A stretch of DNA of 64,000 nucleotides, taken from the NCBI RefSeq assembly GCF_051020955.1, contig NW_027477108.1, forward strand, positions 33,903-97,902, written 5' to 3'. The stretch's first letter is position 1. Every line of letters starts with the position of its first letter. A program made the translations under genes and the position numbers. Origin of the DNA: Megalopta genalis (lineage: Eukaryota; Arthropoda; Insecta; Hymenoptera; Halictidae). Below are positions 1-13,291 of this stretch, in pieces. The notes under the pieces are model-generated. The model was not told where the DNA came from. It saw nothing but the letters and a program-made list of their open reading frames with translations, and did no database searches.

Positions 1-189
1 CATGATTTAGTTTCAACTGCTTGCGAAACAAACGAGTTAGCTTCAAATCCATGCGTAACATATGATTTAGCTTCAAATCAATGCGAAGTAGAAGGCTGGG
101 CTTCAAATCCATGCGAATTAAATGGTTTAGTTTCAAATACTTGTGATATACATGATTTAGTTTCAACTGCATGCGAAACAAACGAGTTA

Positions 190-339
190 GCTTCAAATCC
201 ATGCGAAACATATGATTTACCTTCAAATCAATGCGAAGTAGAAGGCTTAGCTTCAAATCCATGCGAATCCAATGGTTTAGCTTCAAATACTTGTGATATA
301 CATGATTTAGCTTCAATTGCGTGAGAAACAAACGAGTTA
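190..339 (+). repeat. Representative 150-bp pentamer (P-Q-S-T-E)
   Basis: Five contiguous 30-bp units lie at 190-219, 220-249, 250-279, 280-309 and 310-339. By hand count this pentamer has 28 C, 26 G and 5 CpG, so it is 36% GC with CpG observed/expected near 1.0. The last unit carries the gcgtgagaaac variant, which puts TGA in plus frame 1. This five-unit order is the most regular local period in domain A. In other places one unit is absent, giving 120 bp. Confidence 0.9.
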
Positions 340-370
340 GCTTCAACTACAAGCGACACACATGATTCAG
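340..370 (+). repeat. 31-bp '+1' landmark unit (first of 38 copies)
   Basis: This unit ends acatgattcag before gtttcaaatc, one base longer than the norm, so it shifts the reading frame by +1. The following unit reads MIQVSNQ from an ATG. ATG positions of the 38 copies are 362, 1091, 1632, 2053, 3201, 3862, 4283, 5400, 6481, 7629, 8859, 9520, 9791, 13467, 13738, 16086, 17895, 20094, 21363, 22173, 24844, 26991, 29339, 30487, 31717, 32378, 34899, 36408, 37677, 38765, 41255, 42364, 44495, 45306, 45876, 48203, 49412 and 50261. The landmark occurs only in domain A. It marks block copies and is not evidence of a translation start. Confidence 0.9.
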
Positions 371-670
371 GTTTCAAATCAATGCGATATTGAAGGCATA
401 GCTTCAAATCCATGTCAATTGAACGGTTTGTCTTCAAATACTTATGATATACATGATTTAGCTTCAACTGCATGCGAAACAAACGAGTTAGCTTCAAATC
501 AATGCGAAGTGGGAGGTTTATCTTCAAATCCATGCGAAACAAATGGTTTAGCTTCAAATACTTGTAATATAGATGATTTAGCTTCAACTGCATGCGAAAC
601 AAACGAGTTAGCTTCAAATCCATGCGAAACACATGATCTAGCCTCAAATTTATGCGAATCAAATGGTATA

Positions 671-678
671 GCATCATA
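671..678 (+). repeat. 8-bp insertion landmark gcatcata (first of 22 copies)
   Basis: Eight extra bases sit between two units, just before gcttcatattctagagaaac. The copies start at 671, 2362, 4592, 6790, 10100, 12237, 14047, 16395, 18204, 20403, 25153, 26151, 28170, 29648, 35208, 36717, 38106, 46185 (variant gaatcata), 47543, 48632, 49841 and 50570. Each adjoining unit carries a TCTAGA site (altered context at 46185). The spacing runs from 729 to 8,079 bp, so these are superunit markers but not a fixed period. Together with the +1 landmark the net shift is +9, which restores the frame. Confidence 0.92.
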
Positions 679-2429
679 GCTTCATATTCTAGAGAAACAG
701 ATCATTTAGATTCAGATACATGTGACAAACATGATTTAGATTCAACTGCATGCGAAACAAACGAGTTAGCTTCAAATCGAAGAGAAACACATGATTTAGC
801 TTCAAATCAATGCGAAGTAGAAGGTTTAGCTTCAAATCCATGCGAAACAAATGGTTTAGATTGAAATACTTGTGATATACATGATTTAGCTTCAACGGCA
901 TGCGAAACAATCGAGTTAGCTTCAAATCCAAGAGAAACACATGATTTAGCTTCAAATCAATGCGAAGTGGGAGGTTTATCTTCAAATCAATGCGAAACAA
1001 GTGATTTAGCTTCAAATACATCTGATATACATGATTTAGCTTCAATTGCGTGAGAAACAAACGAGTTAGCTTCAACTACAAGCGAAACACATGATTCAGG
1101 TTTCAAATCAAAGCGATATTGAAGGCATGGCTTCATATCCATGTCAATCGAACGGTTTATCTTCAGATACTTGTGATATACATGATTTAGCTTTAACTGC
1201 ATGCGAAACAAACGAGTTAGCTTCAAATCAATGCGAAGTAGAAGGCTTAGCTTCAAATCCATACGAATCAAATGGTTTAGCTTCAAATACTTGTGATATA
1301 CATGATTTTGCTTCAATTGCATGCGAAACAAACTAGTTAGCTTCAACTCAATGCGATGTAGAATGCTTAGCTTCAAATCCATGCCAATCAAACGGTTTAG
1401 CTTCAAATACTTGCGATATACATGATTTAGTTTCAACTGCTTGCGAAACAAACGAGTTAGCTTCAAATCCATGCGTAACATATGATTTAGCTTCAAATCA
1501 ATGCGAAGTAGAAGGCTGGGCTTCAAATCCATGCGAATTAAATGGTTTAGCTTCAAATACTTGTGATATACATGATTTAGTTTCAACTGCATGCGAAACA
1601 AACGAGTTAGCTTCAAATCCATGCGAAACACATGATTCAGGTTTCAAATCAATGCGATATTGAAGGCATAGCTTCAAATCCATGTCAATTGAACGGTTTA
1701 TCTTCAAATACTTGTGATATACATGATTTAGCTTCAACTGCATGCGAAACAAATGAGTTAGCTTCAAATCAATGCGAAGTGGGAGGTTTATCTTCAAATC
1801 CATGCGAATCAAATGGTTTAGCTTCAAATACTTCTGATGTACATGATTTAGCTTCAATTGCGTGAGAAACAAACGAGTTAGCTTCAAATCCATGCGAAAC
1901 ATATGATTTACCTTCAAATCAATGCGAAGTAGAGGGCTTAGCTTCAAATCCATGCGAATCCAATTGTTTAGCTTCAAATACTTGTGATATACATGATTTA
2001 GCTTCAATTGCGTGAGAAACAAACGAGTTAGCATCAACTACAAGCGAAACACATGATTCAGGTTTCAAATCAATGCGATATTGAAGGCATAGCTTCAAAT
2101 CCATGTCAATTGAACGGTTTATCTTCATATACTTGTGATATACATGATTTAGCTTCAACTGCATGCGAAACAAACGAGTTAGCTTCAAATCAATGCGAAG
2201 TGGGATGTTTATCTTCAAATCCATGCGAAACAAATGGTTTAGCTTCAAATACTTGTAACGTAGATGATTTAGCTTCAACTGCATGTTAAACAAACGAGTT
2301 AGCTTCAAATCCATGCGAAACACATGATCTAGGCTCAAATTTTTGCGAATCAAATGGTATAGCATCATAGCTTCATATTCTAGAGAAACAGATCATTTAG
2401 ATTCAGATACATGTGACAAACATGATTTA

Positions 2430-2458
2430 GCTTCAATGCATGCGAAACAAACGAGTTA
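2430..2458 (+). repeat. 29-bp E unit with 1-bp deletion (gcttcaatgcatgcg), 5 copies
   Basis: This E unit reads gcttcaatgcatgcg instead of gcttcaactgcatgcg. The five copies start at 2430, 4660, 10168, 14115 and 28238, and each lies two units downstream of an 8-bp landmark. Other landmark copies lack the deletion, so it defines a sublineage of superunits. Confidence 0.88.
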
Positions 2459-5198
2459 GCTTCAAATCGAAGAGAAACACATGATTTAGCTTCAAATCAA
2501 TGCGAAGTAGAAGGTTTAGCTTCAAATCCATGCGAAACAAATGGTTTAGATTGAAATACTTGTGATATACATGATTTAGCTTCAACGGCATGCGAAACAA
2601 ACGAGTTAGCTTCAAATCCAAGAGAAACACATGATTTAGCTTCAAATCAATGCGAACTAGAAGGCTTAGCATCAAATCCATGCGAATCAAATGGTTTAGA
2701 TTCATATACTTGTGATAAACATGATTTAGCTTCAACTGCATGCGAAACAAACGAGTTAGCTTCAAATCAATGCGAAGTAAATGGTTTATCTTCAAATCAA
2801 TGCGAAGTAGAAGACTTATCTTCAAACCCATGCGAAGCAAGTGGTTTAGCTTCAAATACTTGTGATAAACATGATTTTGCTTCAATTGCATGCGAAACAA
2901 ACGAGTTAGCTTCAAATCAATGCGAAGTGGGAGGTTTATCTTCAAATCAATGCGAAACAAGTGATTTAGCTTCAAATACTTGCGATATACATGATTTAGT
3001 TTCAAGTGCATGCGAAACAAACGAGTTAGCTTCAAATCCATGCGAAACATATGATTTAGCTTCAAATCAATGCGAAGTAGAAGGCTGAGCTTCAAATCCA
3101 TGCGAATCAAATGGTTTAGCTTCAAATACTTCTGATATACATGATTTAGCTTCAACTGCGTGAGAAACAAACGAGTTAGCTTCAACTACAAGCGAAACAC
3201 ATGATTCAGGTTTCAAATCAAAGCGATATTGAAGGCATGGCTTCATATCCATGTCAATCGAACGGTTTATCTTCAGATACTTGTGATATACATGATTTAG
3301 CTTCAACTGCATGCGAAACAAACGAGTTAGCTTCAAATCAATGCGAAGTAGAAGGCTTAACTTCAAATCCATACGAATCAAATGGTTTAGCTTCAAATAC
3401 TTGTGATATACATGATTTTGCTTCAATTGCATGCGAAACAAACGAGTTAGCTTCAAATCAATGCGAAGTGGGAGGTTTATCTTCAAATCAATGCGAAACA
3501 AGTGATTTAGCTTCAAATAGTTGTGATATAAATGATTTAGCTTCAATTGCATGCGAAACAAACTAGTTAGCTTCAACTCAATGCGATGTAGAATGCTTAG
3601 CTTCAAATCCATGCCAATCAAACGGTTTAGCTTCAAATACATGCGATATACATGATTTAGTTTCAACTGCTTGCGAAACAATCGAGTTAGCTTCAAATCC
3701 ATGCGTAACATATGATTTAGCTTCAAATCAATGCGAAGTAGAAGGCTGGGCTTCAAATCCATGCGAATTAAATGGTTTAGCTTCAAATACTTGTGATATA
3801 CATGATTTAGTTTCAACTGCATGCGAAACAAACGAGTTAGCTTCAAATCCATGCGAAACACATGATTCAGGTTTCAAATCAATGCGATATTGAAGGCATA
3901 GCTTTAAATCCATGTCAATTGAACGGTTTATCTTCAAATACTTGTGATATACATGATTTAGCTTCAACTGCATGCGAAACAAATGAGTTAGCTTCAAATC
4001 AATGCGAAGTGGGAGGTTTATCTTCAAATCCATGCGAATCAAATGGTTTAGCTTCAAATACTTCTGATATACATGATTTAGCTTCAATTGCGTGAGAAAC
4101 AAACGAGTTAGCTTCAAATCCATGCGATACATATGATTTACCTTCAAATCAATGCGAAGTAGTGGGCTTAGCTTCAAATCCATGCGAATCCAATTGTTTA
4201 GCTTCAAATACTTGTGATATACATGATTTAGCTTCAATTGCGTGAGAAACAAACGAGTTAGCTTCAACTACAAGCGAAACACATGATTCAGGTTTCAAAT
4301 CAATGCGATATTGAAGGCATAGCTTCAAATCCATGTCAATTGAACGGTTTATCTTCAAATACTTGTGATATACATGATTTAGCTTCAACTGCATGCGAAA
4401 CAAACGAGTTAGCTTCAAATCAATGCGAAGTGGGATGTTTATCTTCAAATCCATGCGAAACAAATGGTTTAGCTTCAAATACTTGTAACGTAGATGATTT
4501 AGCTTCAACTGCATGTTAAACAAACGAGTTAGCTTCAAATCCATGCGAAACACATGATCTAGGCTCAAATTTTTGCGAATCAAGTGGTATAGCATCATAG
4601 CTTCATATTCTAGAGAAACAGATCATTTAGATTCAGATACATGTGACAAACATGATTTAGCTTCAATGCATGCGAAACAAACGAGTTAGCTTCAAATCGA
4701 AGAGAAACACATGATTTAGCTTCAAATCAATGCGAAGTAGAAGGCTTAGCTTCAAATCCATACGAATCAAATGGTTTAGCTTCAAATACTTGTGATATAC
4801 ATGATTTTGCTTCAATTGCATGCGAAACAAACGAGTTAGCTTCAAATCAATGCGAAGTGGGAGGTTTATCTTCAAAACAATGCGAAACAAGTGATTTAGC
4901 TTCAAATAGTTGTGATATACATGATTTAGCTTCAACTGCATGCGAAACAAACTAGTTAGCTTCAACTCAATGCGAAGTAGAGTGCTTAGCTTCAAATCCA
5001 TGACAATCAAACGGTTTAGCTACAAATACTTGCGATATACATGATTTAGTTTCAACTGCATGCGAAACAAACGAGTTAGCTTCAAATCCATGCGTAACAT
5101 ATGATTTAGCTTCAAATCAATGCGAAGTAGAAGGCTGAGCTTGAAATCCATGCGAATTAAGTGGTTTAGCTTCAAATACTTGTGATATACATGATTTA

Positions 5199-5227
5199 GT
5201 TCAACTGCATGCGAAACAAACGAGTTA
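5199..5227 (+). repeat. 29-bp E unit with 1-bp deletion (gttcaactgcatgcg), 8 copies
   Basis: An independent 1-bp deletion turns gtttcaactgc into gttcaactgc. Copies start at 5199, 7578, 21972, 30436, 38564, 41054, 42164 and 45675. The offset between 7578 and 30436, and between 21972 and 38564, matches the large block duplications, so the deletion preceded them. Confidence 0.88.
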
Positions 5228-6368
5228 GCTACAAAACCATGCGAAACATATGATTTACCTTCAAATCAATGCGAAGTAGAAGGCTTAGCTTCAAATCCAT
5301 GCGAATCCAATGGTTTAGCTTCAAATACTTGTGATATACATGATTTAGCTTCAATTGCATGAGAAACAAACGAGTTAGCTTCAACTACAAGCGAAACACA
5401 TGATTCAGGTTTCAAATCAATGCGATATTGAAGGCATTGCTTCAAATCCATGTCAATTGAACGGTTTAGCTTCAAATACTTGTGATATACATGATTTAGT
5501 TTCAACTGCATGCGAAACAAACGAGTTAGCTTCAAATCCATGCGAAACATATGATTTACATTCAAATCGATGCGAAGTAGAAGGCTTAGCTTCAAATCCA
5601 TGCGAATCAAATGGTTTAGATTCAGATACTTGTGATAAACATGATTTAGCTTCAACTGCATGCGAAACAAACGAGTTAGCTTCAAATCAATGCGAAGTAA
5701 ATGGTTTATCTTCAAATCAATGCGAAGTTGAAGGCTTAGCTTCAAATCCATGCGAAACAAAATCTTTAGCTTCATATACTTGTAATATACATGATTTAGT
5801 TTCAACTGCATGCGAAACTATCGAGTTAGCTTCAAATCAATGCGAAGTGGAAGACTTATCTTCAAATCCATGCAAAGCAAGTGGTTTAGCTTCAAATACT
5901 TGTGATAAACGTGATTTTGCTTCAATTGCATGCGAAGCAAACGAGTTAGCTTAAAATCAATGCGAAGTGGGAGGTTTATCTTCAAATCAATGTGAAACAA
6001 GTGATTTAGCTCCAAATAGTTGTGATATACATGATTTAGCTTCAACTGCATGCGAAACAAACGAGTTAGCTTCAAATCAATGCGAAGTAGAAGGCTTAGC
6101 TTCAAATCCATGCATATCAAATGGTTTAGCTTCAAATACTTGTGATATACATGATTTAGCTTCAACTGCATGCGAAACAAACTAGTTAGCTTCAACTCAA
6201 TGCGATGTAGAATGCTTAGCTTCAAATCCATGCCAATCAAACGGTTTAGCTACAAATACATGCGATATACATGATTTAGTTTCAACTGCTTGCGAAACAA
6301 ACGAGTTAGCTTCAAATCCATGCGTAACATATGATTTAGCTTCAAATCAATGCGAAGTAGAAGGCTTA

Positions 6369-9300
6369 GCTTCAAATCCATGCGAATCCAATGGTTTAGC
6401 TTCAAATACTTGTGATATACATGATTTAGCTTCAATTGCGTGAGAAACAAACGAGTTAGCTTCAACTACAAGCGAAACACATGATTCAGGTTTCAAATCA
6501 ATGCGATATTGAAGGCATAGCTTCAAATCCATGTCAATTGAACGGTTTATCTTCAAATACTTGTGATATACATGATTTAGCTTCAACTGCATGCGAAACA
6601 AACGAGTTAGCTTCAAAACAATGCGAAGTGGGATGTTTATCTTCAAATCCATGCGAAACAAATGGTTTAGCTTCAAATACTTGTAACGTAGATCATTTAG
6701 CTTCAACTGCATGTTAAACAAACGAGTTAGCTTCAAATCCATGCGAAACACATGATCTAGGCTCAAATTTATGCGAATCAAATGGTATAGCATCATAGCT
6801 TCATATTCTAGAGAAACAGATCATTTAGATTCAGATACATGTGACAAACATGATTTATCTTCAACTGCATGCGAAACAAACGAGTTAGCTTCAAATCGAA
6901 GAGAAACACATGATTTAGCTTCAACTGCATGCGAAACAAACGAGTTAGCTTCAAATCAATGCGAAGTAAATGGTTTATCTTCAAATCAATGCGAAGTAGA
7001 AGGCTTAGCTTCAAATCCATGCGAAACAAAATCTTTAGCTTCATATACTTGTAATATACATGATTTAGTTTCAACTGCATGCGAAACTATCGAGTTAGCT
7101 TCAAATCAATGCGAAGTAGAAGACTTACCTTCAAACCCATTCGAAGCATGTGGTTTAGCTTCAAATACTTGTGATAAACATGATTTTGCTTCAATTGCAT
7201 GCGAAACAAACGAGTTAGCTTCAAATCAATGCGAAGTGGGAGGTTTATCTTCAAATCAATGCGAAACAAGTGATTTAGCTTCAAATAGTTGTGATATACA
7301 TGATTTAGTTTCAACTGCATGCGAAACAAACTAGTTAGCTTCAACTCAATGCGAAGTAGAGTGCTTAGCTTCAAATCCATGACAATCAAACGGTTTAGCT
7401 ACAAATACTTGCGATATACATGATTTAGTTTCAACTGCATGCGAAACAAACGAGTTAGCTTCAAATCCATGCGTAACATATGATTTAGCTTCAAATCAAT
7501 GCGAAGTAGAAGGCTGAGCTTGAAATCCATGCGAATTAAATGGTTTAGCTTCAAATACTTGTGATATACATGATTTAGTTCAACTGCATGCGAAACAAAC
7601 GAGTTAGCTACAAATCCATGCGAAACACATGATTCAGGTTTCAAATCAATGCGATATTGAAGGCATTGCTTCAAATCCATGTCAATTGAACGGTTTAGCT
7701 TCAAATACTTGTGATATACATGATTTAGTTTCAACTGCATGCGAAACAAACGAGTTAGCTTCAAATCCATGCGAAACATATGATTTACCTTCAAATCAAT
7801 GCGAAGTAGAAGGCTTAGCTTCAAATCCATGCGAATCAAATGGTTTAGATTCAGATACTTGTGATAAACATGATTTAGCTTCAACTGCATGCGAAACAAA
7901 CGAGTTAGCTACAAATCAATGCGAAGTAAATGGTTTATCTTCAAATCAATGCGAAGTTGAAGGCTTAGCTTCAAATCCATGCGATACAAAATCTTTAGCT
8001 TCATATACTTGTAATATACATGATTTAGTTTCAACTGCATGCGAAACTATCGAGTTAGCTTCAAATCAATGCGAAGTGGAAGACTTATCTTCAAATCCAT
8101 GCAAAGCAAGTGGTTTAGCTTCAAATACTTGTGATAAACATGATTTTGCTTCAATTGCATGCGAAGCAAACGAGTTAGCTTAAAATCAATGCGAAGTGGG
8201 AGGTTTATCTTCAAATCAATGTGAAACAAGTGATTTAGCTCCAAATAGTTGTGATATACATGATTTAGCTTCAACTGCATGCGAAACAAACGAGTTAGCT
8301 TCAAATCAATGCGAAGTAGAAGGCTTAGCTTCAAATCCATGCATATCAAATGGTTTAGCTTCAAATACTTGTGATATACATGAGTTAGCTTCAACTGCAT
8401 GCGAAACAAACTAGTTAGCTTCAACTCAATGCGATGTAGAATGCTTAGCTTCAAATCCATGCCAATCAAACGGTTTAGCTTCAAATACATGCGATATACA
8501 TGATTTAGTTTCAACTGCTTGCGAAACAAACGAGTTAGCTTCAAATCCATGCGTAACATATGATTTAGCTTCAAATCAATGCGAAGTAGAAGCTGGGCTT
8601 CAAATCCATGCGAATTAAATGGTTTAGCTTCAAATACTTGTGATATACATGATTTAGTTTCAACTGCATGCGAAACAAACGAGTTAGCTTCAAATCCATG
8701 CGAAACATATGATTTACCTTCAAATCAATGCGAAGTAGAAGGCTTAGCTTCAAATCCATGCGAATCCAATGGTTTAGCTTCAAATACTTGTGATATACAT
8801 GATTTAGCTTCAATTGCGTGAGGAACAAACGAGTTAGCTTCAACTACAAGCGAAACACATGATTCAGGTTTCAAATCAAAGCGATATTGAAGGCATGGCT
8901 TCATATCCATGTCAATCGAACGGTTTATCTTCAGATACTTGTGATATACATGATTTAGCTTCAACTGCATGCGAAACAAACGAGTTAGCTTCAAATCAAT
9001 GCGAAGTAGAAGGCTTAGCTTCAAATCCATACGAATCAAATGGTTTAGCTTCAAATACTTGTGATATACATGATTTTGCTTCAATTGCATGCGAAACAAA
9101 CGAGTTAGCTTCAAATCAATGCGAAGTGGGAGGTTTATCTTCAAATCAATGCGAAACAAGTGATTTAGCTTCAAATAGTTGTGATATAAATGATTTAGCT
9201 TCAATTGCATGCGAAACAAACTAGTTAGCTTCAACTCAATGCGATGTAGAATGCTTAGCTTCAAATCCATGCCAATCAAACGGTTTAGCTTCAAATACAT

Positions 9301-9607
9301 GCGATATACATGATTTAGTTTCAACTGCTTGCGAAACAATCGAGTTAGCTTCAAATCCATGCGTAACATATGATTTAGCTTCAAATCAATGCGAAGTAGA
9401 AGGCTGGGCTTCAAATACATGCGAATTAAATGGTTTAGCTTCAAATACTTGTGATATACATGATTTAGTTTCAACTGCATGCGAAACAAACGAGTTAGCT
9501 TCAAATCCATGCGAAACACATGATTCAGGTTTCAAATCAATGCGATATTAAAGGCATAGCTTTAAATCCATGTCAATTGAACGGTTTATCTTCAAATACT
9601 TGTGATA
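6369..9607 (+). repeat. 3.24-kb duplicated block, copy 1 (offset 22,858)
   Basis: This block matches 29,227-32,465 without any length change. Only scattered single-base differences were seen by eye, for example gatttacctt against gatttacatt near 7792/30650 and gatttagctc against gatttaactc near 8234/31092. Flanking units differ at both ends, which gives sharp breakpoints. It contains one 8-bp landmark, four +1 landmarks and a private 1-bp deletion (agaagctggg near 8590) that is also present in the partner. Confidence 0.9.
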
Positions 9608-11549
9608 TACATGATTTAGCTTCAACTGCATGCGAAACAAATGAGTTAGCTTCAAATCAATGCGAAGTGGGAGGTTTATCTTCAAATCCATGCGAATCAA
9701 ATGGTTTAGCTTCAAATACTTGTGATATACATGATTTAGCTTCAATTGCGTGAGAAACAAACGAGTTAGCTTCAACTACAAGCGAAACACATGATTCAGG
9801 TTTCAAATCAATGCGATATTGAAGGCATAGCTTCAAATCCATGTCAATTGAACGGTTTATCTTCAAATACTTGTGATATACATGATTTAGCTTCAACTGC
9901 ATGCGAAACAAACGAGTTAGCTTCAAATCAATGCGAAGTGGGATGTTTATCTTCAAATCCATGCGAAACAAATGGTTTAGCTTCAAATACTTGTAACGTA
10001 GATGATTTAGCTTCAACTGCATGTTAAACAAACGAGTTAGCTTCAAATCCATGCGAAACACATGATCTAGGCTCAAATTTTTGCGAATCAAGTGGTATAG
10101 CATCATAGCTTCATATTCTAGAGAAACAGATCATTTAGATTCAGATACATGTGACAAACATGATTTAGCTTCAATGCATGCGAAACAAACGAGTTAGCTT
10201 CAAATCGAAGAGAAACACATGATTTAGCTTCAAATCAATGCGAAGTAGAAGGTTTAGCTTCAAATCCATGCGAAACAAATGGTTTAGATTGAAATACTTG
10301 TGATATACATGATTTAGCTTCAACGGCATGCGAAACACACGAGTTAGCTTCAAATCCAAGAGAAACACATGATTTAGCTTCAAATCAATGCGAACTAGAA
10401 GGCTTAGCATCAAATCCATGCGAATCAAATGGTTTAGATTCAGATACTTGTGATAAACATGATTTAGCTTCAACTGCATGCGAAACAAACGAGTTAGCTT
10501 CAAATCAATGCGAAGTAAATGGTTTATCTTCAAATCAATGCGAAGTAGAAGACTTATCTTCAAACCCATGCGAAGCAAGTGGTTTAGCTTCAAATACTTG
10601 TGATAAACATGATTTTGCTTCAATTGCATGCGAAACAAACGAGTTAGCTTCAAATCAATGCGAAGTGGGAGGTTTATCTTCAAATCAATGCGAAACAAGT
10701 GATTTAGCTTCAAATACTTGCGATATACATGATTTAGTTTCAAGTGCATGCGAAACAAACGAGTTAGCTTCAAATCCATGCGAAACATATGATTTAGCTT
10801 CAAATCAATGCGAAGTAGAAGGCTGAGCTTCAAATCCATGCGAATCAAATGGTTTAGCTTCAAATACTTGTGATATACATGATTTAGCTTCAATTGCGTG
10901 AGAAACAAACGAGTTAGCTTCAAATCAATGCGAAGTAAATGGTTTATCTTCAAATCAATGCGAAGTTGAAGGCTTAGCTTCAAATCCATGCGAAACAAAA
11001 TCTTTAGCTTCATATACTTGTAATATACATGATTTAGTTTCAACTGCATGCGAAACTATCGAGTTAGCTTCAAATCAATGCGAAGTGGAAGACTTATCTT
11101 CAAATCCATGCAAAGCAAGTGGTTTAGCTTCAAATACTTGTGATAAACATGATTTTGCTTCAATTGCATGCGAAGCAAACGAGTTAGCTTAAAATCAATG
11201 CGAAGTGGGAGGTTTATCTTCAAATCAATGTGAAACAAGTGATTTAGCTCCAAATAGTTGTGATATACATGATTTAGCTTCAACTGCATGCGAAACAAAC
11301 GAGTTAGCTTCAAATCAATGCGAAGTAGAAGGCTTAGCTTCAAATCCATGCATATCAAATGGTTTAGCTTCAAATACTTGTGATATACATGATTTAGCTT
11401 CAACTGCATGCGAAACAAACTAGTTAGCTTCAACTCAATGCGAAGTAGAATGCTTAGCTTCAAATCCATGACAATCAAACGGTTTAGCTTCAAATACTTG
11501 CGATATACGTGATTTAGTTTCAACTGCATGCGAAACAAACGAGTTAGCT
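9345..11549 (+). repeat. 2.2-kb duplicated block, copy 1 (offset 3,947)
   Basis: This block corresponds to 13,292-15,496 at a constant offset of 3,947 bp. Both copies contain two closely spaced +1 landmarks, one 8-bp landmark and the gcttcaatgcatgcg deletion. Both also have the rare variants acacacgag in E and ctcaaatttttgcg. The left edge is a shade uncertain because a few single-base differences cluster there. Confidence 0.87.
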
Positions 11550-13291
11550 ACAAATCCATGCGAAACATATGATTTAGCTTCAAATCAATGCGAAGTAGAA
11601 GGCTGAGCATCAAATACATGCGAATCAAATGGTTTAGCTTCAAATAGTTGTGATAAACATGATTTTGCTTCAATTGCATGCGAAGCAAACGAGTTAGCTT
11701 CAAATCAATGCGAAGTGGGAGGTTTATCTTCAAATCAATGTGAAACAAGTGATTTAGCTCCAAATAGTTGTGATATACATGATTTAGCTTCAACTGCATG
11801 CGAAACAAACGAGTTAGCTTCAAATCAATGCGAAGTAGAAGGCTTAGCTTCAAATCCATGCGAATCAAATGGTTTAGCTTCACATACTTGTGATAAACAT
11901 GATATAGCTTCAACTGCATGCGAAACAAACTAGTTAGCTTCAACTCAATGCGAAGTAGAATGCTTAGCTTCAAATCCATGACAATCAAACGGTTTAGCTT
12001 CAAATACTTGCGATATACGTGATTTAGTTTCAACTGCATGCGAAACAAACGAGTTAGCTTCAAATCAATGCGAAGTAGAAGGCTTAGCTTCAAATCCATG
12101 CGAATCAAATGGTTTAGCTTCAAATACTTGTGATATACATGATTTTGCTTCAACTGCATGCGAAACAAACGAGTTAGCTTCAAATCCATGCGTAACATAT
12201 GATCTAGCCTCAAATTTATGCGAATCAAATGGTATAGCATCATAGCTTCATATTCTAGAGAAACAGATCATTTAGATTCAGATACATGTGACAAACATGA
12301 TTTAGCTTCAACTGCATGCGAAACAAACGAGTTAGCTTCAAATCGAAGAGAAACACATGATTTAGCTTCAAATCAATGCGAAGTAGAAGGTTTAGCTTCA
12401 AATCCATGCGAAACAAATGCTTTAGATTGAAATACTTGTGATATACATGATTTAGCTTCAACGGCATGCGAAACAAACGAGTTAGCTTCAAATCCAAGAG
12501 AAACACATGATTTAGCTTCAAATCAATGCGAACTAGAAGGCTTAGCATCAAATCCATGCGAATCAAATGGTTTAGATTCAGATACTTGTGATAAACATGA
12601 TTTAGCTTCAACTGCATGCGAAACAAACGAGTTAGCTTCAAATCAATGCGAAGTAAATGGTTTATCTTCAAATCAATGCGAAGTTGAAGGCTTAGCTTCA
12701 AATCCATGCGAAACAAAATCTTTAGCTTCATATACTTGTAATATACATGATTTAGTTTCAACTGCATGCGAAACTATCGAGTTAGCTTCAAATCAATGCG
12801 AAGTGGAAGACTTATCTTCAAATCCATGCAAAGCAAGTGGTTTAGCTTCAAATACTTGTGATAAACATGATTTTGCTTCAATTGCATGCGAAGCAAACGA
12901 GTTAGCTTAAAATCAATGCGAAGTGGGAGGTTTATCTTCAAATCAATGTGAAACAAGTGATTTAGCTCCAAATAGTTGTGATATACATGATTTAGCTTCA
13001 ACTGCATGCGAAACAAACGAGTTAGCTTCAAATCAATGCGAAGTAAATGGTTTATCTTCAAATCAATGCGAAGTAGAAGACTTATCTTCAAACCCATGCG
13101 AAGCAAGTGATTTAGCTTCAAATACTTGTGATAAACATGATTTTGATTCAATTGCATGCGAAACAAACGAGTTAGCTTCAAATCAATGCGAAGTGGGAGG
13201 TTTATCTTCAAATCAATGCGAAACAAGTGATTTGGCTTCAAATACTTGCGATATACATGATTTAGTTTCAAGTGCATGCGAAACAAACGAG

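Noticed and set aside
362..679. Small proteins beginning MIQVSNQ on the plus strand
   Set aside because: The same start recurs 38 times at a 1-bp insertion in the satellite. The frames end at shared stop variants, and there is no promoter or unique sequence.
671..708. Transposon end or target-site duplication at the gcatcata/tctagag landmark
   Set aside because: It sits between ordinary units in the same orientation, with no inverted repeats and no inserted element. It is copied along with its surroundings.
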